Shown here: positions 1 through 7,738 of the stretch, one piece after another
How the letters are laid out: each line of letters begins with the position of its first letter
Numbering within the stretch: the first letter of the stretch is position 1
Assembly: GCA_003427395.1 (NCBI GenBank)
Contig: BFEA01000007.1
Span: 2,650,679 to 2,711,614, forward strand
Reading direction: 5' to 3'
Origin: Chara braunii
Taxonomy: Eukaryota; Streptophyta; Charophyceae; Charales; Characeae
DNA length: 60,936 nucleotides
Translations under genes and position numbers: made by a program
The notes under the pieces: generated by a model
Seen by the model: only the letters and a program-made list of their open reading frames with translations
Database searches by the model: none
What the model was told of the DNA's origin: nothing

Positions 1-406
1 TATCTATGTATCTATCTATCTATCTATCTATCTATCTCTATATCTCTCCCCGCGCGTCGTGTGTGTGTGTGTGCGCGCGTGTGTGTATGTGGGTGTAGGT
101 GTGGGTGTGTACATGTCTCACTCTCTCTACGATCAACCAAAAAAAAAGAGAAAACGTTGATCAACTTGCACAGAGGCACATAGAGAGGGGGGAGAGATAT
201 AGAGATAGTGCTTCGATCAACTTGGAGAGAGACATACAGAGAGAGTGAGAGAGTAGAGAGAAACATCTACACGTGTCCGGACCCCCGCCGCTTTTAACCT
301 CCCCCGCGTTCGGAGTTCCTCCGGGTCCCAATCCTCACCACGTCCCAACCTTGACTCTCGACTTCTCCTTTTGTGCGCCCCTTTTCCGCGACCCCGACCC
401 TGCCTG

Positions 407-416
<10 letters not shown>

Positions 417-477
<61 letters not shown>
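417..477. repeat. (CT)n microsatellite
   Basis: A near-pure CT array of about 60 bp. Matching GA arrays lie at about 620-668 and 893-927. Confidence 0.9.
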
Positions 478-479
<2 letters not shown>

Positions 480-617
480 TTGTCGGGTGTGTGTCCACGT
501 GCGCGGGCGTGTGTGGGTAGGTGTGTGCACATGTGGGTGTGGGTGTGTACATGTCTCTCTCTCTTTACAATCGACAAAAAGAAAAGAGAAAACGTTGATC
601 AACTTGGAGAGAGGAAC

Positions 618-671
<54 letters not shown>

Positions 672-889
672 CTTCGATAAGATTCGACTAAAAAAAAAAG
701 AGAAAAAACGTTGATTGACATTGTCGATATATCCGAGAGATAGAGAGAGAGCAGCATGTGTCCCGACCTGATTGCCACGTCAGCAAGCCATGTGCATCGG
801 TTTTGAGAGAGAGAAAGAGAGAGAGAGAGAGAGTTGCTCATGTCTCGGCTCCCGCCGTTTCGAACCTCCGCTGCGTTCCGAGGTTCCCC

Positions 890-930
<41 letters not shown>

Positions 931-1177
931 GCTCATGTCCCGGCCCCCGCCGTTTCAAACCTCCGCCGCGTCCCGAGCCCCCCCGTGTTCCGATCCTCAC
1001 CGCGTCCCGACCCCGACTCCAGACTTCTCTCCTGTGCACCTTTTCCCCGACCTTGACCTCGCCCACTCTAGCTCTCTTCTCTCTCTCTCCCCCTCTTTCT
1101 TTCCGCTCGTCAGATGTCTGTCTGTGTGTGTGTGTGCGCTCGTGTGTGTATGTGTGTGTACATCTCTCTCTCCGTCT

Positions 1178-1180
<3 letters not shown>

Positions 1181-1246
<66 letters not shown>

Positions 1247-1247
1247 N

Positions 1248-1332
<85 letters not shown>
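1181..1332. repeat. Long (CT)n microsatellite
   Basis: About 150 bp of CT repeat with a single ambiguous base at 1247. The array length in the assembly is probably unreliable. Confidence 0.9.
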
Positions 1333-1336
<4 letters not shown>

Positions 1337-1385
1337 GTCTCTCCTCTTGTGTAATATTTGAGGAATTTTGCATAACATAAAACAT

Positions 1386-2278
1386 TTAACATTGGTGAGT
1401 GTAAATAGACGACAACCATAAGCAGGTTTTTTGCAAGCACTTCTTCTTCTTGCTCTCGCACGCTCCGTCCACTGCTATTCCGTGCCCCCGTACTTCTCAC
1501 TGCACGCCCCCTGCACTCCTATGTATGTTCTTGCTCGCTCGCTCGCAACAATCTCCCTCAGCGGCAGTGGCACTTTGTCTCCTCCTTGCACTGGCTTCTC
1601 TTCTCGCTCTCGGACAACACCACGATCACCTCTATGTTCTTCCTAGCTCCTTTTTTCACTCTCGCACGCGCCCTCCAATACTGTGTCGTTTGCTACCAGT
1701 TCTCATAGCGCCCTCCGTGCACTCCTCTATATACTCTCACTCGCTCACTGTGCGGCGATCTCCCTCACCGACCACCCGTCACCATACCCCATCTTGCCTT
1801 ACATGCAGACCAAATGCGCGTGCCTTGCATGGCCGATTCACTTTCGCATGCACACACTCTCGGTTGCCTTTTTGTGCAGCGCTTGCTTACTGCGCCTACC
1901 CATGCGCTCGTTTGTCTTTTCGCGTGGCACTTGCTTCTCGCGCCCTACCCCACCACCGCTTTCCCCGCATGGGCCCCTGCTTTGCTTTGCTGGCATGGCC
2001 TTCACGCGACGCTTTTTTTTTGCGCCCCCCACGCGGCTTTCCCTATGGGCCTCGTGGCGGTTCCGGTCCTGTCCCTCCGTGGGCACACCCGACGGCAAGC
2101 TCCTGCCACGGTTTCTCGCGGGCTCGAGGCGGCATGTGTCGTTGGGACCTTTGTAACTTTTAAAGAGTATAGGGATGTACTATATACATGTGCCTCTCAT
2201 GTTGGTCTTGTTGTTTTATTTTGACCGTTTGTTTTGCAAAGTATGCTCTATTAATTTATAGATATGTGATAATATATA
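1386..2278. other. Pyrimidine-rich region, no recognised gene
   Basis: C/T-rich sequence in which several overlapping plus frames stay open, the longest at 1450-2163 (237 codons). Its translation is rich in Ser, Pro, Arg, Cys and Leu. I see no domain, and the openness of three frames at once points to base composition, not selection. A minus-frame ORF at 1838-2098 is equally featureless. It could be the LTR or leader of an unidentified element. The last 60 bp are AT-rich and lead into the first hammerhead-like repeat. Confidence 0.35.
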
Positions 2279-2398
2279 TTCAGCCTCCTGATGAGTCGGT
2301 GAAACTCTGACGAAACAGTTTGTCACAGCCCCTCGTTTGTTGTCCTCTTCTCTCTCTCTGCCTACGGTTTACCGGGCAGTTCTGTTTGTGATGATATA
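2279..2398 (+). repeat. Short hammerhead-like repeat, copy 1 (complete)
   Basis: Begins ttcagcctc and ends gggcagttctgtttg. It contains CTGATGA (2288-2294), a 5-bp helix GTCGG/CTGAC closed through one G-T wobble, then CGAAAC and a small ACA/TGT stem ending in TGTC (2331-2334). This is the order of a hammerhead core with helix II, helix III and an NUH cleavage triplet. The two flanks that should form helix I are not complementary, so activity as a single unit is doubtful. A polypyrimidine block and a small CGG-TTTA-CCG hairpin follow. It is flanked by (TA)n. Confidence 0.7.
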
Positions 2399-2404
2399 TA
2401 TATA

Positions 2405-2513
2405 TAGCAGCTTCATATGAGTCGGTGAAATCCAACGAAACAGTTTGTCACAGCCCCTCGTTTGTTGTCCTTTTTTCCCTCTCTGTTGACGGTTTACCAG
2501 ACAGTTCTGTTTG
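2405..2513 (+). repeat. Short hammerhead-like repeat, copy 2 (degenerate)
   Basis: Tandem with copy 1. The CTGATGA box has become atatga and helix II has lost pairing (GTCGG against CCAAC), but GAAAC, tgtcacagcccctcg and the 3' end are kept. Confidence 0.65.
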
Positions 2514-2523
2514 ATGATAAATA

Positions 2524-2582
2524 TTGTCAAACAGAGTTGCTCAGTAAGCAGTAGGCAGAGAGGGAGAGGAGGACAACAAACG
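2524..2582 (-). repeat. Short hammerhead-like repeat, partial inverted copy
   Basis: Starts ttgtcaaacag and ends in acaaacg. This is the reverse complement of the 3' half of the repeat, without the ribozyme-like core. Confidence 0.6.
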
Positions 2583-2594
2583 ATATAAATAGCG

Positions 2595-2667
2595 TTCAGC
2601 CTCTTGATGAGTCGGTGAAACTCCGACGAAACAGTTGTTATAGACCCTCGTTTCTTGTCCTTTTGGT
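2595..2667 (+). repeat. Short hammerhead-like repeat, partial copy with core
   Basis: Carries TTGATGA, perfect helix II strands GTCGG/CCGAC and CGAAAC. The cleavage region has changed to gttgttatagaccc, and the copy stops after ttgtcctttt. Confidence 0.6.
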
Positions 2668-4339
2668 TTAGGGTTTAGGATGATGTGTCGAACTACCAGG
2701 TCGGGGGCTAATTTGTGAGGGGGGGTGTTCGAAGGGGGGGATATTTTTGTTTTTTCTCTTCTTTAGATGTCTGTTGTCATGGAGTCATTGGTGCCACTGT
2801 GTTGAAGATGCTCTTTCGTGCAAGTTGTGCCAACGAGTCTGTGCTTGTCCTTGTTGCAGGACGTGTCTCTTCGTGGAGGTTCTGAGGAGGGTCTCCAGAA
2901 CTGGGCTGCACGGGTAGAGGGAGTGATGGTGATGTCTCTGAATGTTTGAGATTGTCCTTTTGGCCGTATATGTCAGATACGAGCTTGTTTCTTATGGGAC
3001 GCACATGGCTCAAGAGGAAAAGATTCGTTGTCTTCTAAGTGGTACTACTATGGTTCGCAGGGGTAGGCGTCGTTTTTCTATCATGTCTAATTGCGGGCGT
3101 GGTCCATCCATGTTTTTTTTTAAGAATGATTTTTTTCGTGTACCTGTATCGGAGGGAGGGTGAGTGGAACCGAGGTCTCTGAAAACTTGGGAGGGCCAAT
3201 GCTATCGGAATGGGGGTTCATGGTTTGGGGGACAAGTTTTTTTTGGGGGGGGTTTGTGCGTGTGTCGGGATTGGTCGTTCATGGTGTGAGAGTGTTTGGT
3301 TTGTTCATGTGGTAGGGGGTGTAACTTTTCGGTTATCGATTTCATAATGGGGTTGCCGGGTGGGCGGCTGGTTTGAGGTTGCATCTATCCGTAAAGTATT
3401 TTATTTTTGTGGGGTGGTATGTGTAGTAGTGGGAGATTTTTCAGAGGGGGAAGGCCAGGGGAACTAGCTGGAGGGCTAAATATTTTCTATGAAAAAGAAG
3501 CCGGTAGTTTTTGCTGCTCGGCTTTGTATTGTACAGAGTCTCAAGGTGTAGGAGGTGGTTTATTGGTTCTCCCGTCAGGGAGGGCAGAAGTGCTCTTTTT
3601 GTTAGCTAGTATGGGAGCGTTTTTCACTATATGAGGATATAAGGAGGGTGCATTTATGGGTTTTGTATAGGGTCGGATGTAAGGGGAAGAGATTCAGAGT
3701 TACCTCCAACTGTGGCATTCTCCTTTTTCGGGGGGCGTGTCCGTAGTTGTGGAATCACGAGGAGCCTGGAAGGAATTTTCTTGGGGTAATGGGTAGGAGA
3801 GGGGATCTTAGTCGGAAAATGTGAAGGATCTATTCATTTTTTTTACAAAAAGAGGTGTCTCATAGTGTAAAGGGTGTCTAGGTGGGGGAAGGTGGGTGGG
3901 AGGGTCATTTACAGGGTATGTAGGGAGTCTTGGGGAGGAGGAAAAAGGTTCCGTAATATATGGGGAAGCCTTGGACTCCAGCTGGGAGAAGGGGTTCATA
4001 TGCATGGGTCAGGATTATAGTATAGCATTTCGAATGGAGGTTTGTAAAAAACTTACTGCTATATGTGCATCTATGTGTTTTACTGTATGTGTGGTTGTAT
4101 CAAATTATGTGTATGCATACGTATACTTATGTATGAAGGTCTTGTTTGTTTGTATGTTGTGTAATTGTATGCGTGTATGTGTGTGTGAGTGTGTGCATGC
4201 GTATATGTAAGTGAATAAATTATTTGTTTATTTGTTTGTATGGTTGTTCAGATGTACATGGTAGCCCGAGGATGGACTAATAGTGTGGCAATGGTTCAAA
4301 GGGATATGACCCAAGTCATGCATGATATTAGATAAACAG
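2668..4339. other. G/T-rich stretch without a recognised gene
   Basis: Strongly G/T-biased on the plus strand, with G runs and T runs. Small ORFs (for example 2942-3163, 3407-3634, 3896-4210) have no motif I recognise and no shared frame. A tg-rich block at 4060-4210 resembles simple sequence. Confidence 0.4.
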
Positions 4340-4850
4340 CCCCAATATTGATGATAACCTAGTGAAGAACCTGCATGCAGGATATTTCTCCTGAGATAAC
4401 TAGCCCCTATATTGATGATAACGCAGTGAAAGGATTTGTGGTCTACGAAGATCGATCTTCGTGAAGAAACGGTTGTCTGTCAGACGGTCAAACAACTCAT
4501 CCGCATGAGGCATGGGTTAGTTGTTCTTAACCGTGTAATGGTTAAGACCGCGGTAATCAATGCAGAAGCGGAAAGTTCCTTCCGCTTTGTGAGCAAAGAG
4601 GACGGGTGCACCTCAAGGGGAGTTACTATGAAACCCAGTCGAAGGAGCTCCTCAAGCTGACGTTGCATTTTGTCGCCTCTGGAATCAAGTGTCGGTATGG
4701 TGCCTGATAGTGAACACAATAGTCAGGCACGAGTTTGATAGAATGTTCAACACCGTGCATCGGAGGGATCCCGCTGTATAAGAAATACAAGGGGAAGACG
4801 TCGCGGTACTCTCGAATCAGGTCGCGAATGACGGGCTCTATGTCGGTCAT
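4340..4850 (-). pseudogene. Reverse transcriptase N-terminal part of element E
   Basis: Frames at 4626-4850 and 4480-4719 carry the Ty3/gypsy RT entry: EYRDVFP, then GIPPMHGVEHSIKLVPD, an APYRH segment, a QLEELLRLGFIVT segment and, after a frameshift, an FCIDYRGLN-like stretch. The catalytic FxDD block is absent because the sequence breaks up below about 4436. A YHQ-type segment appears twice there (cttcactgcgttatcatcaa and a near copy about 60 bp away), a local duplication inside the RT. RT would copy element RNA into DNA in cytoplasmic particles; this copy cannot. Confidence 0.75.
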
Positions 4851-5134
4851 AAACCGTGTGAGTTCCTCAATGTCTGCGTCGGCACGAGACGTATGTGTGG
4901 ACTCGACAGTCGATGGCGTAGGGGCTGAGACGTGGAGGGGGTATTCGCAGGTTGACGGGTGGACGTCGAGATGAGAGCCGCGAAGATGGAGGAAGGGTCA
5001 GGGGGATCGGGCTCCAGAGAGATTAGCTCAACCTCAGGACCGAGTGAATCATAGCGAAAAAGATCCATAACGTTTACTGAGTAGAAGGTGATGTCGTTTT
5101 GTCGTATGAAGTAAGCAAATTGTTTGAATGACAT
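4851..5134 (-). pseudogene. Protease-RT linker of element E
   Basis: The frame 4847-5134 reads FAYFIRQ...VNVMDLF then an acidic, Pro-rich stretch with many Asp-Pro. This resembles the variable linker that precedes RT in Ty3/gypsy polyproteins. I see no catalytic motif. It is followed without a gap by the RT frame. Confidence 0.5.
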
Positions 5135-5154
5135 TCACGCTTGTTTGTAGGCAA

Positions 5155-5370
5155 GTCCACTGGTTAATTACCGCTTTCTCTAATATAGACTCTAATCATT
5201 ATTAATATGCGCAACGTGCATCCCCGGACTGCGAATTCGGGCCTTTTTTTTTTGCCAACGTATATTATATATGCTCACGTATATTAAGAGATATTTATTG
5301 TAACTTATTTGTGGAGGATGTAGTTTGAATTACGACATTGTTCAGAACATGTCTAAAACAATACCTTACC
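5155..5370. other. AT-rich gap inside element E
   Basis: AT-rich sequence with no frame that joins protease to linker. Probably a small insertion or decayed linker. Confidence 0.3.
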
Positions 5371-5794
5371 TTATCCCAAGAGGCTCGACTCTTGCGAGAG
5401 CCGACGAAGGCCTCTAGGCTCGCGACAGAGTTGGAAATAAATATAATTGGGACTCTGAGGGACGAGGGTCCTGGGGAGGTAGGTCGGGAGGGGTGTCGCC
5501 CGTGGTTCCAATGAAGGGAACGCGGTGGGTCTGACCACACTTCGGTTTGAGGACGAGTGTCTCAATCGCCCATTCGGCCTCTGTGCCACGAAATCGGCGA
5601 GACCAGAGAGTGTCAAGGATAGAGTTATACCCAGTCTCCAAAACATCGAAGTATGAGGAGGAATGGTAGTGTCGAGGCGCCTGGGTACTATCCGATGGCT
5701 GGAGGGTGAGAGGGAAGTGGAGGTTAGGGACCGTCTGATCGAAGAAGCGCTGCGTCTTGTTATCTCTGAGGGTAACGGAGACAGGAGAGCGAGA
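5371..5794 (-). pseudogene. Aspartic protease C-terminal half of element E
   Basis: The frame 5414-5839 reads KTQRFFDQTVPNLHFPLTL, a RHYHSSSYFDVLETGYNSIL block and LWSRRFRGTEAEWAIETL, the flap and second half of a retropepsin-like domain with an ILxTxW-type segment. The first half, with the catalytic Asp, lies beyond the organelle insertion at 6766-7010. The last 81 bp (5714-5794) are duplicated at 6766-6846. Confidence 0.75.
5714..5794. repeat. 81-bp direct repeat flanking organelle insertion, copy 1
   Basis: Matches 6766-6846 over 81 bp with about four mismatches. It encodes (minus) the SRSPVSVTL...TQRFFDQTVPNLHF segment of the protease. Unique protease sequence continues away from the insertion on both sides, so this is a duplication of the target. 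Confidence 0.85.
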
Positions 5795-5799
5795 GTACA

Positions 5800-6335
5800 A
5801 ATTCGTCTCTTCGACCCTCAACAAAGCCAAATTCGACACGGAAACTCCCCGTCGAAGACTCAGCGGCGAGGCGATCGTAAGAGCTTCCGCTCTTCAAACG
5901 ACAAAAACCGGCAACCGGCGAACCCTATGGAAGACTTCATCAGATCCAATGGATCCGGGTTTCAAAAGACTCTTCTATGTAAGTTATGCTGATGATTTTG
6001 TTATTATCATAACAGCAGGATCCAAAGTAGATGCTGTCGAGATCAAAAGGTTGGTGACTCAATTCTTATCTGAAGAGCTTAAACTGGAGCGTAATCAGCA
6101 GGTGCGAAGCACAAAAAGTCATAATGGGATATCTCTCCTAAGTACCCAAATTCATGTCGTGAAATGGAAGGCACAAAATCAAGTCTCTTGGGTTAGGCGC
6201 GAAGCGCACGGAAAAGTATACCGAAGAAGGATACACCCGAGACTCATTCTCTGCCGAGCCCCTATCAAGGAGCTTGTAGAACGACTTGAGAAGTATGGAT
6301 TTGTAAGACGCACTTACAAAGGTTATATTCTTCCT
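5800..6335 (+). pseudogene. Group II intron reverse transcriptase/maturase fragment
   Basis: In the frame of 5757-6386 the protein has DPMDPGFKRLFYVSYADDFV, including the YADD catalytic box, then FLSEELKLE, and further on a maturase (domain X) segment [16 protein letters not shown]. Such proteins reverse-transcribe and assist splicing of group II introns in plant mitochondria or plastids. The region before YADD is truncated, and the usual FLG block after EELKLE is damaged ([10 protein letters not shown]). It runs into a cox1 scrap at about 6336. No start codon of its own is credible. A mitochondrial origin is likely given the cox1 neighbours, but I cannot exclude plastid. Confidence 0.75.
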
Positions 6336-6362
6336 AACCACATGACTGATAATACAAAATCC
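6336..6362 (-). pseudogene. cox1: 27-bp cox1 scrap
   Basis: The minus strand matches the cox1 segment GFGIISHVV at 7651-7677 in 26 of 27 bases. It sits at the join between maturase and ndhF pieces. Confidence 0.65.
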
Positions 6363-6368
6363 TCGAAA

Positions 6369-6488
6369 CATATAAAAGTCAGTTAATCCCGCTGTAATCC
6401 AAGCAATCAAGCCTAAGTAAAAATTATATTTCCAAGCATCAGCAATAATTTCATCTTTTGACAAAAAACAAGCAAAAGGAGGGGTCAA
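6369..6488 (-). pseudogene. ndhF: Chloroplast ndhF fragment
   Basis: Minus-strand translation gives [19 protein letters not shown], then a [17 protein letters not shown] segment. This is the conserved membrane core of plastid NADH dehydrogenase subunit 5 (ndhF; the usual form is GIPPLACFWSKDEI followed by TAGLTAFYMFR). Only about 40 codons remain, with W to L in FWSKDE. It belongs to the NDH complex of the thylakoid; here it is a dead nuclear copy. The match to plastid ndhF is better than to mitochondrial nad5. Confidence 0.8.
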
Positions 6489-6765
6489 ATTGATACAACT
6501 ATCTACAATTTCATTACGCCTACACCTAAGGGCTTAAGCATCAATCAAATTATTATTTATCAAGATTGTATATTAAATCAAGTCTAGTTCAGACAGAATA
6601 ATTTGACTGAACATTTTAGCATCTCGTTTGATGAAAAATGCTATTAAGTCAAAAAACTTTTGATCTTGAATTCGTGATAACAAGGCGCCGCTTATACACC
6701 GAGCTTCGCCCTTCACTAACCATTTTGTGTTTTTTCAATTTCGTACTTTGCGCAATGCTTTATGA
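6489..6765. other. AT-rich organelle-like spacer
   Basis: AT-rich sequence with short GC islands (aaggcgccgctta). No gene is recognised. It looks like organelle intergenic DNA by composition only. Confidence 0.35.
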
Positions 6766-6846
6766 GAAGTGGAGGTTGGGTACCGTCTGATCGAAGAAGC
6801 GCTGCGTCTTGTTATCTCCGAGGGTAACAGAGACAGGAGAGCGAGA
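6766..6846. repeat. 81-bp direct repeat flanking organelle insertion, copy 2
   Basis: Second copy of 5714-5794. It continues directly into the N-terminal half of the protease. Confidence 0.85.
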
Positions 6847-7378
6847 CCCACAGGTAGCTAGGCGAGCTTCCTCAACCACTCGAGGGTGAACGAAATCTCC
6901 CCGTGAGCCAGAGTCCCATAAAGTGCGGTACACCCTCGTGGATGTCCCTAAGCGAATAGGGATGATGGGGAGGGTGCGATCAAGGTCAGAGAGCAGAGCG
7001 ATGCAGCACGTTTAGGTGTCTCGTAAGTCGCTCCTGACGAGCTTGAAGAATGCTCAAATCCAGGAGAGATGACACAACGTCATCGTGAGTCGCCAGCTGA
7101 GCACTACGGCGGGCTGTGCGTATGGCGCGACGCCTCGGAAGTCTCGGAAGGGAAGCACTAGATGTGGTGGTATGCCGAAGGGCAGACGGTACCTCGACAG
7201 ACGGCGGGGCAGAGGGAAGTGCGTCTGTCGTGTCATGAGGATCCTCTAGTAGGGTAGCCAAAGGGCCAAACCGCGACTTGGTGGTCGGGAAGTCGGCTAT
7301 GTGCGAGACCTCAGCGGTACACTGCATTGTGGTTAGCTGGGTGGGACTGGCCGAGCGGGGCCTGATCATGTAAAACAA
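6766..7378 (-). pseudogene. Aspartic protease N-terminal half and gag-protease linker of element E
   Basis: The minus strand reads WDSGSRGDFVHPRVVEEARL at about 6850-6917. This contains the D-S-G catalytic triad of a retropepsin, and it goes on to VTLGDNKTQRFFDQTV. Upstream, the frame 6986-7378 is a Ser/Thr/Arg/Pro-rich linker with an RRAIRTARRSAQL segment and no domain. Without the organelle insertion the two protease halves would be contiguous apart from the 81-bp overlap. Confidence 0.75.
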
Positions 7379-7401
7379 AGACCCTTAATACAGGCGACCC
7401 T

Positions 7402-7511
7402 AAGTGCAACGAAGTTGCCTCTACCAAGAAAATTCGGGAACGCTTGGTACACGGATAAAAATGTTCAAGGCGTTCTCGAATTTTCTTGGTAGAGGTAACT
7501 TTGTTGCACTT
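7402..7511. repeat. 42-bp inverted repeat with 26-bp loop
   Basis: Arms 7402-7443 and 7470-7511 pair over 42 bp. The three non-Watson-Crick positions are all G opposite T, so the plus-strand RNA would pair throughout with G-U wobbles. It is probably an organelle hairpin carried in with the insertion. Confidence 0.8.
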
Positions 7512-7629
7512 GTGATTGTAATTGTATATATAATTGTTTTTTTAGAGGGAATAAGAGAAAATCCTATTCGTCGCGAGAGCGGCGGCGTGCTCTACCAGGC
7601 TCTTCCTTTCCGCCAGTGAGTCAAAATAA

Positions 7630-7728
<99 letters not shown>

Positions 7729-7738
7729 TGACGAGAAA

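Larger units (their letters stand above)
1..1360. repeat. Nested satellite of (CT/GA)n arrays and GT-rich spacers
   Basis: Three kinds of block recur in the same order: a GT/GC-rich block ending in tacatgtctc (about 46-120, 478-556, 1105-1165), an A-rich block around the palindrome cgttgatcaac (about 140-170, 580-606, 690-715), and a C-rich block starting gtcccggaccc/gtcccggcccc (about 272-412, 840-892, 936-1076), with pure CT or GA arrays between. This makes it a higher-order repeat, not a plain microsatellite. Open frames here are Ser-Leu or Arg-Glu runs and I do not call them genes. Confidence 0.75.
5795..6765. other. Organelle-derived mosaic insertion
   Basis: A 971-bp block between the two 81-bp repeats, unlike its surroundings in base composition. 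It holds a group II intron maturase fragment (plus), a 27-bp piece of cox1 (minus), a piece of chloroplast ndhF (minus) and AT-rich sequence of intergenic organelle look. The joins are abrupt. Pieces from two organelles in different orientations suggest filler DNA captured during break repair, not one NUMT or NUPT. Confidence 0.7.

Noticed and set aside
24-1385. Many overlapping ORFs of Ser-Leu, Arg-Glu or Thr-His runs
   Set aside because: They are translations of CT, GA and CA arrays and are open in several frames at once.
1450-2163. 237-codon plus ORF
   Set aside because: Other plus frames are open over much of the same interval and the composition is biased; no domain is visible. Kept only as a note in the region entry.
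2279-2398. C/D-box snoRNA reading of the CTGATGA repeat
   Set aside because: CTGATGA resembles a C box (RTGATGA), but its first base is not a purine, no paired D box lies at the 3' end and no terminal stem is seen. The hammerhead reading explains more of the conserved sequence.
6138-6345. Minus-strand extension of the ndhF frame into the maturase region
   Set aside because: Beyond the FYMFR end the frame is only the antisense of the maturase and a cox1 scrap.
7574-7620. tRNA-like sequence on the minus strand (agcctggtagagcac)
   Set aside because: It resembles a D-arm, but no anticodon arm or T-arm follows and the acceptor stem does not pair.
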